Below are positions 24,651 to 32,990 of a stretch of 64,000 bases of DNA, one piece after another (the stretch's first letter is position 1; every line of letters starts with the position of its first letter). The position numbers and the translations under genes were made by a program. Source of the stretch: JBBSNV01 sp964458605 (lineage in GTDB: Bacteria > Pseudomonadota > Alphaproteobacteria > Reyranellales > JAQSWP01); NCBI GenBank assembly GCA_964458605.1, contig CAYWLS010000006.1, positions 1 through 64,000 on the forward strand. The letters are read 5' to 3'. The notes below the pieces were generated by a model that was not told where the DNA came from, did not search any database, and saw only the letters and a list, made by a program, of their open reading frames with translations.

Positions 24651-26099
24651 TCAAACTTGCTGTCCAACCGGGCGCCTGGGCGCACCGCGCGTGCCGATGG
24701 CGCCGCCGCTGGGCGGGCGCAGTCTGGCCACAAGGTCCGACAGATGCTCGATTTCGTCAACGCGGATTCGCTCGGCGCCGCGCGCCTGGCCGCCGCGCGG
24801 GGTGCCAGATCCGGCGGGTGGCACGATGGCGGCATGGAAGCCCAGCTTGGCGGCTTCCTTGAGCCGCGCCTCGCGCTGCGACACGGCGCGGATCTCGCCG
24901 CCCAGGCCGATCTCGCCGAAGATCACCATGTCGGGCGGCACCGGGGTCTCGCTCAGCGACGATACCAGCGCCGCCGCCACGGCCAGGTCGGCCGCCGGCT
25001 CGGAGATGCGCAGGCCGCCGGCAACGTTGAGATAGACGTCGTTGGCGCCCATGCTAACGCCGCAGCGCGCCTCCAGCACCGCCATCACCATGGCCAGCCG
25101 GGCGCCGTCCCAGCCCACCACCGAATGGCGCGGCGTGGCGAAAGAGGTGGGCGCCACCAGCGCCTGGACCTCGACCAGCAAGGGCCGCGTGCCTTCGATG
25201 CCGGCGAACACCGCCGAGCCGGAGACCTGGCCGCGGCGTTCGGCTAAGAAAAGAGCAGAGGGGTTCGCCACCTCGACCAGCCCGGCATCGGTCATCTCGA
25301 ACACGCCGATCTCGTCGGTCGGCCCGAAGCGGTTCTTGACGGCGCGCAGGATGCGGAAATGGTGGCCGCGCTCGCCTTCGAAATACAGCACCGTATCGAC
25401 CATGTGCTCGAGCACGCGCGGACCGGCGATGGCACCTTCCTTGGTGACGTGGCCGACCAGGAACACGGCGATGCCGCGCCGCTTGGCCAGCTCGATCGCG
25501 GCATGGGCCGAGGCGCGCACCTGGCTGACCGTGCCGGGCGCGCTGTCGAGCGAATCGAGATACATGGTCTGGATCGAATCGATCACCACCACCGGCGGCG
25601 GGTCGTGCGTGTCGAGCGTGCCGACGATGTCGCGGATCGAGGTGGCGGCGGCCAGCTCGACCGGCGCCTGGGCCAGGCCCAGCCGCGCCGCGCGCAGGCG
25701 CACCTGGTCGATGGCCTCCTCGCCCGAGATATAGACGCAGGGACGGCCGAGATTCTTGCCGAGCTGCGCCACCGCCTGCAGCAGCACGGTCGACTTGCCG
25801 ATGCCCGGATCGCCGCCCACCAGCACGGCCGAGCCGGCCACCAGACCGCCGCCCAGCACGCGGTCGAATTCGCCGATGCCGGTCTTGAAGCGGGGCACCT
25901 GCTGGGTCGAGCCGCTCATGGCGACGAATTCGACGCGCCGTTTCTTGCCCGTGGCCAGGCTGCGCAGCGGTCCGGAAGTGGCGGCCGGGGTTTCCTCGAC
26001 CAGCGAGTTCCAGGCGCCGCAGGATTCGCACTTGCCGGTCCATTTCGGCGCCGAGGCGCCGCATTGCTGGCAGACGAAGACTTTGTGCGGCTTGGCCAT
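24651..26099 (-). CDS. radA: DNA repair protein RadA
   Basis: This 482-residue protein has an N-terminal C4 zinc finger (CQQCGASAPKWTGKCESC, residues 10-27), a RecA-like ATPase with Walker A GGDPGIGKST (about 92-101), the RadA-specific KNRFG motif, and a C-terminal Lon-protease-like domain (about 300-455). It drives branch migration at recombination intermediates. The last 25 residues are Arg/Pro/Gly-rich. It is transcribed toward cvpA and purF. Confidence 0.96.
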   Translation of the reverse strand: MAKPHKVFVCQQCGASAPKWTGKCESCGAWNSLVEETPAATSGPLRSLATGKKRRVEFVAMSGSTQQVPRFKTGIGEFDRVLGGGLVAGSAVLVGGDPGIGKSTVLLQAVAQLGKNLGRPCVYISGEEAIDQVRLRAARLGLAQAPVELAAATSIRDIVGTLDTHDPPPVVVIDSIQTMYLDSLDSAPGTVSQVRASAHAAIELAKRRGIAVFLVGHVTKEGAIAGPRVLEHMVDTVLYFEGERGHHFRILRAVKNRFGPTDEIGVFEMTDAGLVEVANPSALFLAERRGQVSGSAVFAGIEGTRPLLVEVQALVAPTSFATPRHSVVGWDGARLAMVMAVLEARCGVSMGANDVYLNVAGGLRISEPAADLAVAAALVSSLSETPVPPDMVIFGEIGLGGEIRAVSQREARLKEAAKLGFHAAIVPPAGSGTPRGGQARGAERIRVDEIEHLSDLVARLRPPSGGAIGTRGAPRRPVGQQV

Positions 26100-26114
26100 C
26101 GTCCCCTATGTGGT

Positions 26115-26255
26115 GCTAGAGCCGATCGAGATGGGATGGAAACACAGCATTTCTATCCCATCGTGTGAATCCGCTCTATTTCTAAAAGTAGAGCAAATTC
26201 ACGCTTTCTGGCGGAATCGCGGGCGATTCCGCCAAAAGGCGATTTGCTCTATAGC
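26115..26255. repeat. 141-bp multi-hairpin intergenic element
   Basis: The interval between radA and mlaF is almost entirely self-complementary. It is bounded by gctagagc (26115-26122) and gctctatagc (26246-26255). Inside are three hairpins: 26130-26162 (8-bp arms gatgggat/atcccatc), 26165-26202 (gtgaat and gctcta paired with tagagc and attcac) and 26210-26233 (11-bp arms, 2-base loop). It is less GC-rich than the flanks, and its right end contains the mlaF stop codon (26249-26251). This looks like a REP/MITE-type intergenic repeat and may also act as a terminator. Confidence 0.7.
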
Positions 26256-27076
26256 TTGCGCAAATCCATCTTGATCGGCCCCTGGGCGCGACCGTGGATG
26301 AACTGGTCGACATAGTCGTTGTCCGAATGCTCGATGTCGGCCGCCGGGCCCTGCCAGATGATGCGCCCGCCATAGAGCATGGCGATGCGGTCGGCGATCT
26401 TGCGCGCCGAAGCCATGTCGTGGGTGATCGACACGGCGGTGGCGCCCAGCCCCTTGACCGACTTCACGATCAAATCGTTGATCACGTCGGCCATGATCGG
26501 ATCCAGCCCGGTGGTGGGCTCGTCGAAAAAGATGATCTCCGGCTCGCGGGCGATCGCCCGCGCCAGCGACACGCGCTTCTGCATGCCGCCGGACAGTTCC
26601 GACGGGCGCAGTTCGGCCACTTCCGGGCCCAGGCCGACGGCGGCCAGCTTGTCGAGCGCGATCTGGCGGGCCTTGGTGCGGCCGATGCCGTCGGCCTGGA
26701 TCGGCCCGAACGCCACGTTCTCCCACACCGGCAGCGAATCGAACAGCGCGCCGCCCTGGAACAGCATGCCGAATTTGCGCATCAGCGCCTGGCGCTCGCG
26801 CGCCGGCAGGCCGACGGTCTCGACGCCGTCGATCTCGATCGAGCCGCTGTCGGGCTCGAGCAGGCCCAGGATGCATTTCAGCAGCACCGACTTGCCGGTG
26901 CCCGAGCCGCCGATCACCACCAGCGATTGCTGCACGCCGACGTCGAGATCGATGCCGTTCAGCACCTTTTTCGGCCCGAACGCCTTGCGGAGCTGGCGGA
27001 TGGCGATCTTTGGCCGATCCATGGGGGGCCGATCCATGGGTGGCCGATCCATCGGGGGTTGGCTGGCGGCGTTCAT
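26249..27076 (-). CDS. mlaF: ABC transporter ATP-binding protein, MlaF family
   Basis: This 275-residue ATPase has Walker A GGSGTGKSV (about 57-65), Q-loop LFQGGALFDSL, signature LSGGMQKR, Walker B IIFFDEPTTGLD and the switch His in ITHD. The Mla system moves phospholipids between the membranes to keep outer-membrane asymmetry. The N-terminus has three copies of a PPMDR repeat encoded by a 15-bp tandem repeat, so several in-frame ATGs exist; the ATG at 27076 overlaps the mlaE stop (ATGA). mlaD, mlaC and mlaB are not in the window, so their location elsewhere is inferred. Confidence 0.92.
   Translation of the reverse strand: MNAASQPPMDRPPMDRPPMDRPKIAIRQLRKAFGPKKVLNGIDLDVGVQQSLVVIGGSGTGKSVLLKCILGLLEPDSGSIEIDGVETVGLPARERQALMRKFGMLFQGGALFDSLPVWENVAFGPIQADGIGRTKARQIALDKLAAVGLGPEVAELRPSELSGGMQKRVSLARAIAREPEIIFFDEPTTGLDPIMADVINDLIVKSVKGLGATAVSITHDMASARKIADRIAMLYGGRIIWQGPAADIEHSDNDYVDQFIHGRAQGPIKMDLRKL
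27012..27056. repeat. Three 15-bp tandem repeats encoding PPMDR units
   Basis: Units 27012-27026, 27027-27041 and 27042-27056 differ at only one or two bases at their ends. They lie inside the 5' part of mlaF (minus strand), and each supplies an in-frame Met codon. Confidence 0.9.
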
Positions 27077-27852
27077 CGCGCGAAGAACAGTTCGGTGATC
27101 AGATAGTTGAAGGTCAGGATCAGGATCGAGGCGGTGACCACCGCGTTGGTGGTGGCGGCGCCCACGCCCTGCGCGCCGCCCTTGCTGCGATAGCCGTTGT
27201 AGCAGCCCATCAGCGCGATCAGGAAGCCGAACACCCCGGCCTTGACCAGACCCGACACCACGTCCTGGGTGACGACGAAGTCCCAGGTGTTGTTGAGATA
27301 GGCGCTGCCGTTGAAGTCGAGCTTGAACACCCCGACCAGGTAGCCGCCCATGACGCCGATGATGTCGGCGATCAGCACCAGCATGGGCAAGGTGACGGTT
27401 CCGGCGATCAGCCGCGGCGCCACCAGATACTTAAACGGATCGGTCGCCAGGGTGGTGAGCGCATCGATCTGCTCGGTGACGCGCATGGTGCCGATCTCGG
27501 CCGCCATGGCGGCGCCGATGCGGCCCGCCACCATCAGCCCGGCCAGCACCGGACCGAGCTCGCGGGTCAGCGACACCACCACCACGTTGGGGATGGCGCT
27601 CTCGGCGGCGAAGCGCGAGAAGCCGGTATAGCTCTGCAGCGCCAGCACCATGCCGGTGAAGATGGCGGTCAGCCCGACCACCGGCAGCGAGTAGTAGCCG
27701 ATCTCCATCATCTGCCGGGCGATCAGCCGGCCGTAGAAGGGCGGGCGGAAGCAATGCGACACGCTGCGGGCGGCGAACAGCGACAGGTTGCCGACGCTGT
27801 CGAGGAAATTCAGCAGGGTGCGGCCGACGCCGGTGACGACGGGAACGTTCAC
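27073..27852 (-). CDS. mlaE: MlaE family ABC transporter permease
   Basis: This 259-residue permease has five to six TM segments and MlaE landmarks: EIGYYSLPVVGLTAIFTGMVLALQ, the ELGPVLAGLMVAGRIGAAMAAEIGTM loop, LPMLVLIADIIGVMGGY and the C-terminal ATTNAVVTASILIL. It works with MlaF in phospholipid transport across the inner membrane. Translation starts with GTG at 27852, overlapping the alr stop as GTGA; the longer open frame overlaps alr and is not used. Its stop overlaps the mlaF start, so alr, mlaE and mlaF are tightly coupled. Confidence 0.93.
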   Translation of the reverse strand: MNVPVVTGVGRTLLNFLDSVGNLSLFAARSVSHCFRPPFYGRLIARQMMEIGYYSLPVVGLTAIFTGMVLALQSYTGFSRFAAESAIPNVVVVSLTRELGPVLAGLMVAGRIGAAMAAEIGTMRVTEQIDALTTLATDPFKYLVAPRLIAGTVTLPMLVLIADIIGVMGGYLVGVFKLDFNGSAYLNNTWDFVVTQDVVSGLVKAGVFGFLIALMGCYNGYRSKGGAQGVGAATTNAVVTASILILTFNYLITELFFAR

Positions 27853-29021
27853 GCCACCGCCCCCTGGTAGCGGCGGTGGTAGCGCTTGCCGAGCTGGGTC
27901 AGGATCTCGTAGCCGATGGTGCGGGCGCGCTCGCCCAGCTCGTCGATCGGGATATGCGGCCCCAGCAGCTCGACCGATTGGCCCGGCGCCAGGAGTTGGG
28001 TCGCGTCGGTGACATCGACCGTGATCAGGTCCATCGAAATCCGTCCTATGACCGGCAGCCGCACGGCGCCGGCCGCGACCACCGCGCCGCCTTGCAGGGA
28101 ACGCAGGTAACCATCGGCATAGCCGACCGCCACCGTGGCGACGCGGCTGGGCCGCTGGGCACGCCATTCGGCACCGTAGCCAACGCTACTACCGGTGTCA
28201 ACCTCATGAATTTGAACGATTTTTCCGGTCAGGACGGCGACAGGCTGCATCGGATTGGCGGCCCAGGGGGTGGGATTGATGCCATAGAGCGCGGCGCCGG
28301 GTCGGACCAGGTCGAAATGCGCCGAAGGGCCCAGGAAGACGCCCGAGGAATTGGCCAGCGAGGCGGGCGCCGGGGGCAGCCGCTTCAGCGCCTGGGCGAA
28401 ATGCACCAGCTGCTCGCCGTTCAGCGGATGGTCCTGGATGTCGGCGCAGGCGAAATGGCTCATCCAGAACAGCAGGTCGATGCCCTGCAGCGCAGCGCGA
28501 GCATCCTGGGCCAGCGCCGCGACATCGGCCGGCTGCAGGCCGACCCTGTTCATGCCGGTATCGAGATGGATCAGCGCCGGCAGGCGCCGCTCCCGGCCGC
28601 GCGCGTGGCGGCTCCACAGCGCGATCTGTCCCGGATCGTTGAGCGCGGGCACGATGTCGTGTGCGGCGAAGGCTTCTTCGTCGCCGGCCAGCAGCCCGTT
28701 CAGCGCCACCACCGTGGCGTCCGGCACCACGGGCTTGAGCGCGATCGCCTCCTCCAGATGGGCGACGAAGAAATAGCGGCAGCCTTCGGGCCGCAGGCGG
28801 CGGGCGATCTCGCGCGCGCCCAGCCCATAGCCGTCGGCCTTGACCACGGCGGCGCATTGCGCCGGCGCGGCCAGCGCGGCCAGGCGGCGCCAGTTGGCGG
28901 CGATGGCGTCGAGATCGACGGTCAGGCTGCCGGCGGTGCCGGTCGCATTGCCGGCGGCGCCAGCCATGGTCGATGTCCCGGCGGCGCCGGTCACGGTGGG
29001 TTTGCCGGCTGCGCCGGTCAT
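27849..29021 (-). CDS. alr: Alanine racemase
   Basis: This 390-residue PLP enzyme interconverts L- and D-alanine for peptidoglycan. The PLP lysine is in VVKADGYGLG (about residue 62), the catalytic Tyr is in GSSVGYGAEWRA, and GRISMDLITVDVT is the family C-terminal signature. The first 30 residues contain three near-copies of a (T/A)GAAG motif and are not part of the fold. The ATG at 29021 has GGAG 7 bases upstream, inside the end of dnaB; an ATG at codon 19 could give a shorter product. It lies 4 bp after dnaB and overlaps mlaE. Confidence 0.94.
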   Translation of the reverse strand: MTGAAGKPTVTGAAGTSTMAGAAGNATGTAGSLTVDLDAIAANWRRLAALAAPAQCAAVVKADGYGLGAREIARRLRPEGCRYFFVAHLEEAIALKPVVPDATVVALNGLLAGDEEAFAAHDIVPALNDPGQIALWSRHARGRERRLPALIHLDTGMNRVGLQPADVAALAQDARAALQGIDLLFWMSHFACADIQDHPLNGEQLVHFAQALKRLPPAPASLANSSGVFLGPSAHFDLVRPGAALYGINPTPWAANPMQPVAVLTGKIVQIHEVDTGSSVGYGAEWRAQRPSRVATVAVGYADGYLRSLQGGAVVAAGAVRLPVIGRISMDLITVDVTDATQLLAPGQSVELLGPHIPIDELGERARTIGYEILTQLGKRYHRRYQGAVA

Positions 29022-29025
29022 GGCA

Positions 29026-30540
29026 TCACTCCGGCGGCTTCTGACCCTGATCGTCGTCGGGATTGGAGAAGCGGGTGGTGGGGCCGTCGAATTTCAGCCG
29101 CACCGTGCCGGTGGGTCCGTGGCGCTGCTTGGCGACGATCACCTCGGCCTGGCCGTAGATCTCCTCGCCGTGCTGCATCCACTTGTCCATGCGGTCGTGG
29201 AACTTGTCCATCGGCTCGTCGTCGCGCTGCTGCGGCGGACGCTGCTTGTGGTAGTACTCCTCGCGATAGATGAACAGCACCATGTCGGCGTCCTGTTCGA
29301 TCGAGCCCGATTCGCGCAGGTCGGCGAGCTGCGGCCGCTTGTCTTCGCGCTGCTCGACGGCGCGGCTCAACTGCGACAGCGCCACCACCGGCACGTTGAG
29401 CTCCTTGGCCAGGGTCTTCAGGCCGCGCGTGATCTCGGAAATTTCCTGCACCCGGTTCTCCTGGCGCGAATTGCCGGAGGGCTGCAATAGCTGCAGGTAG
29501 TCGACCACGATGAGCTGCAGGCCGTGCTGGCGCATCAGGCGGCGGGCGCGGGTGCGCAGGGCGGCGATGGTCAGGGCGGGCGTGTCGTCGATGAACAGCG
29601 GCACGCGCTCGAGCTGGGCGGAGGTCTCGACCACCTTGTGGAAGTCCTCGGCGTTGAGCTCGCCGCGGCGGATCTTGTCGGACGGCACGTCGGCCTGCTC
29701 GGCCAGGATGCGGGTGGCGAGCTGCTCGGCCGACATCTCCAGCGAGAAGAATCCGACATTGCCGCCGTCCACCACCTCGCGCTCGCCGTGCTCGCTGATC
29801 TCCTCGCGATAGGACTTGGCGACGTGGAAAGCGATGTTGGTGGCGAGGCCCGATTTGCCCATGCCGGGACGGCCGGCCAGGATCACCAGGTCGGATTTGT
29901 GCAGCCCGCCCAGCAGTCGGTCGAGCGGGTAGAGGCCGGTCGACACGCCGGTCAGCTTGCCCTCGCGCTTGAAGGCGGCCTCGGCCATGGTGATGGCTTC
30001 GGTGATCGAGCGCTGGAACGGCACGAAGCCGCCCTCGATCTGGCCGGTCTGCGCCAGGTCGAACAGCCGCTTCTCGGCGATCTCGATCTGGTCGTTGGCG
30101 GTGCGGTCGACCTCGGCCTCGTAGGCGTTGTTGACGGTCTGCTCGCCGATGTCGATCAGCTCGCGGCGCAGGTGCAGATCGTGCACCAGCCGGCCGTAAT
30201 CGGCGGCGTTGATGATGCCGGCCGATTGCGTGGCCAGCCGCGCCAGGTAGACGAAGCCGCCGGCCTGCATCAGGCCCTCGTCGGTCTCGAAATACGGCTT
30301 GATGGTGACCGGCGAGGCCACCTGGTTGCGCTCGATCAGCCGGGCCAGCGCGTCGTAGATGCGCCCGTGCAGCGGATCGGCGAAATGCTCCGGCCGCAGG
30401 AAGTCGGACACCCGGTTGTAGGCCAGGTTGTTGACCAGAATGGCGCCGAGCAGCGCCTGCTCGGCTTCCAGATTGTGCGGCGGCTGGCGGAACACGACGT
30501 CCTCGCGCAGCGGCGTGATCTTGTCTTGCTTCAAATCCAT
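29026..30540 (-). CDS. dnaB: Replicative DNA helicase DnaB
   Basis: This 504-residue hexameric helicase unwinds DNA at the replication fork. It shows the N-terminal primase-binding domain (about 15-120: PHNLEAEQALLGAILVNN), a linker, and the RecA-like ATPase with Walker A AGRPGMGKSGLA (about 222-233), Walker B LIVVDYLQLL and the C-terminal ESGSIEQDADMVLFIYR. The Walker A Ser-Gly after GKS, where many have GKTA/S, is a normal variant. It is the first gene of the dnaB-alr-mlaE-mlaF cluster. Confidence 0.96.
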   Translation of the reverse strand: MDLKQDKITPLREDVVFRQPPHNLEAEQALLGAILVNNLAYNRVSDFLRPEHFADPLHGRIYDALARLIERNQVASPVTIKPYFETDEGLMQAGGFVYLARLATQSAGIINAADYGRLVHDLHLRRELIDIGEQTVNNAYEAEVDRTANDQIEIAEKRLFDLAQTGQIEGGFVPFQRSITEAITMAEAAFKREGKLTGVSTGLYPLDRLLGGLHKSDLVILAGRPGMGKSGLATNIAFHVAKSYREEISEHGEREVVDGGNVGFFSLEMSAEQLATRILAEQADVPSDKIRRGELNAEDFHKVVETSAQLERVPLFIDDTPALTIAALRTRARRLMRQHGLQLIVVDYLQLLQPSGNSRQENRVQEISEITRGLKTLAKELNVPVVALSQLSRAVEQREDKRPQLADLRESGSIEQDADMVLFIYREEYYHKQRPPQQRDDEPMDKFHDRMDKWMQHGEEIYGQAEVIVAKQRHGPTGTVRLKFDGPTTRFSNPDDDQGQKPPE

Positions 30541-30622
30541 CGGCGGACCTTACAGAGCGCCCGGCGCGGTCGCTAATGCGACTTGGCCTCTAAAAGGGTG
30601 GATAACGTGGGCGAAAGGCGCG

Positions 30623-31993
30623 CTAGGCGGCGCTTAGCCGCAGCTTCTGCCCGGATCGCCAGGCCAGCAGCGCCAGGAAGCATACCACAAGCGCCTCGAG
30701 CAGCGCGGGCAATGCGACCATCAGCCCGGCGCTGCGGCTGCCCCAGGGCGAGAACAGCGACATGGCGTCGTAGGCGCCCGCGCCGGCGACGATGAACGGC
30801 GCGATGCCGCTCAGCACGGCGATCACCACGAAGGCCAGCATGTCGGCGTGGCGGATCTCCGGCACCAGGTTGAACCACAGCACGATGGCGATGTTGCGCA
30901 GGGTGAACAAGAAAGCGCAGACCAGCAGCCCGTCGCTGACCGTGGCGGTCTCGAAGTCGAGGCCGTAGCGATGCAGCGCCAGCAGCGCCGCGAGCAAGGT
31001 CAGCAGAGCGAACGCCAGGCTGACCAGCCAGCGCGGCATCAGCGACCAGGCGCGCCGCCATCGGCCCTGACGGGCGGCGGCCACGAACTGGCCCAGCGCC
31101 ACCGGATCCTTGGGCTCGGTGAACACCGCGACATAGCTGAAGGCCAGCATGATGGCGTAGGCGCAAAGCGCCGCCACGCTGGGCGCGGCGCTTTGCAAGG
31201 CATGCTGCAGGCGGCCCGAGAAATCGGCCAGCGCGGCGTTGCCGCCCAGCGCCAGGCCGGTGCCGTAGACGATCAGGAACGCCATGAAGGCGGCCCAGGC
31301 GATCGGCGTCGAGGGCTTCTGCAGCTCCAGCCGCATCAGCCGGTAGACCGCCACCACGGCCCACAGCGTGTAGAGGCCAAGCGTCGCCAGGCCGAACTGG
31401 CTGGCCGGCACCGACAGGCCGAACCAGCCGACCCGGCCCGGTCCGCTGCCCATCATCCAGCTGGTATAGGTCGGCAGATAGGCGAGCCACGCGGCGCCGA
31501 GGCCGATCAGCTGGAACAGGAAGGTCTTGACCCGGCCCGGCTGGCGGCCCTTGCGGATCGACTGCAGGCTCATGGCCAGCGCCGTGGCGTGGCACAGCAG
31601 GCCGATCAGCACCAGCCGCAGCGCATCGGCCAGACCGTAGTCGGGATCGGCGACCAGCACCATCGCCAGCGCCACCAGACCGGCGATCCAGGCGGCGGCG
31701 GGCGCGCCGAACAGCTTGCCCCAGCTCATGGCCCAGGGCCCCAGCGACGACAGGCGCTGGCTATCCCAGGTGCGCTCGTTGATCTCGTGCACCACCGAAT
31801 CGGCGGCCAGCCTTCCGCCCCACAGCATCACCAGCACGAAGAACGACCAGCGGCCGATGGTAGCGACGAAATGATGTGGCGGCGAACTGACGACATAGGC
31901 CATGGCCAGCAGGGCGACCAGGGCGAACAGCACCACGCCCAGCCGCACCGGCGTCAGCTCCAGCCACAGGTTGCGGCGAAATTCCGGGTTCAT
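30623..31993 (-). CDS. ABC-2 type exporter permease-like membrane protein
   Basis: This 456-residue membrane protein has about 11-12 hydrophobic segments. An N-terminal cytoplasmic loop (VVHEINERTWDSQRLSSLGPW) resembles the first loop of ABC-2 permeases such as the gliding/Nod-type exporters. Its ATG overlaps the stop of the ATPase gene (ATGA), which strongly supports an ABC exporter pair. The cargo is unknown. The longer open frame running into the ATPase is an overlap artefact. Confidence 0.8.
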   Translation of the reverse strand: MNPEFRRNLWLELTPVRLGVVLFALVALLAMAYVVSSPPHHFVATIGRWSFFVLVMLWGGRLAADSVVHEINERTWDSQRLSSLGPWAMSWGKLFGAPAAAWIAGLVALAMVLVADPDYGLADALRLVLIGLLCHATALAMSLQSIRKGRQPGRVKTFLFQLIGLGAAWLAYLPTYTSWMMGSGPGRVGWFGLSVPASQFGLATLGLYTLWAVVAVYRLMRLELQKPSTPIAWAAFMAFLIVYGTGLALGGNAALADFSGRLQHALQSAAPSVAALCAYAIMLAFSYVAVFTEPKDPVALGQFVAAARQGRWRRAWSLMPRWLVSLAFALLTLLAALLALHRYGLDFETATVSDGLLVCAFLFTLRNIAIVLWFNLVPEIRHADMLAFVVIAVLSGIAPFIVAGAGAYDAMSLFSPWGSRSAGLMVALPALLEALVVCFLALLAWRSGQKLRLSAA

Positions 31994-32949
31994 GGCGCGC
32001 CCCGCTGCGGCAGCGCGGCATGCTTGGCGGCGGCGACGCGGCTGAGATAGCTGTCCTGCAGGCTCTGCTTTTCGGCGGCGAAGGTCGCCACCGGCAGACC
32101 GGCCTCGATCAGCCGGCGCAGCAGCGCGGCGCGCGCGGCGGGATCGGCCGGCAGAAGCAGCCGGGCGCCATTGGCGCCGCTGTCGAGCAGCGCCGCGCCG
32201 GGCAGGCCGGCCAGGACGCCGTCCAGCCGCGCGGCGAGGTCGGGCGCGGCCTGCGCCAGTTCCAGCGTCACGACCTGGCGGGCCTCGGGCTCGGCCTGGG
32301 CGATCGGCCGGTGCTCCAGCACCCGACCGCCCTGGACGATCAGCATGTCGGTCGAATAGTCCTCGAGCTCGGTCAGGATGTGCGAGGACACGATCAGCGT
32401 CATGCCGGCCTGGCGCAGCGCGGCGAGCACGTGCGACAGCTCGTGGCGGGCTTCCGGATCGAGGCCGGCGGCGGGCTCGTCGAGCAGCAGCACCCTGGGC
32501 TCGTGCACCATGGCCTGGGCGATGGCCAGGCGCTGGCGCAGGCCGCGCGAGAGCGTGCCGGCGCGTTCGTCGAGGCGATCGGCGATGCCAAGCTGCCCGG
32601 CTACCAGGGCGATACGTTGGTTGCGACGGGCGGCGCCCAGGCGGTGCGAATCGGCGGCATGCATCAGGCACTGGCGCACCGTCAGCCCGTCGTAGAGGCC
32701 GAAGAAATCCGACAGATAGCCGAGCTGCTGGTGGGCGCGGCGCGGCTCGCGGAACACCTCGATGCCGTTGACCGCGACATAGCCCGACACCGGCTGCTCC
32801 AGCCCGGCGATGCAGCGCATCACCGTGGTCTTGCCCGCGCCGTTGGGCCCGACCAGCGCGGTGATGGTGCCGGCGTCGATCTGGAAGGAGACGCCATGCA
32901 GGGCGCGCTTGGTCGGGTAGTCGAAGACCAGCCGTTCGACGACGATCAT
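31990..32949 (-). CDS. ABC exporter ATP-binding protein
   Basis: This 319-residue ATPase is of the CcmA/ABC-2 class: Walker A GPNGAGKTT (about 33-41), Q-loop GYLSDFFGLYDGLT, signature LSRGLRQR (Arg in place of Gly at the second position), Walker B VLLLDEPAAGLDPEA and switch SSHIL. A C-terminal accessory domain (about 225-319) is typical of drug or polysaccharide exporters. It pairs with the permease downstream; the substrate is unknown. cfa lies upstream, 41 bp away, on the same strand. Confidence 0.9.
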   Translation of the reverse strand: MIVVERLVFDYPTKRALHGVSFQIDAGTITALVGPNGAGKTTVMRCIAGLEQPVSGYVAVNGIEVFREPRRAHQQLGYLSDFFGLYDGLTVRQCLMHAADSHRLGAARRNQRIALVAGQLGIADRLDERAGTLSRGLRQRLAIAQAMVHEPRVLLLDEPAAGLDPEARHELSHVLAALRQAGMTLIVSSHILTELEDYSTDMLIVQGGRVLEHRPIAQAEPEARQVVTLELAQAAPDLAARLDGVLAGLPGAALLDSGANGARLLLPADPAARAALLRRLIEAGLPVATFAAEKQSLQDSYLSRVAAAKHAALPQRGAP

Positions 32950-32990
32950 GGGGCGACCGCTAGGTGGGGGCGGGCAGGGTCAGTCGAAGG

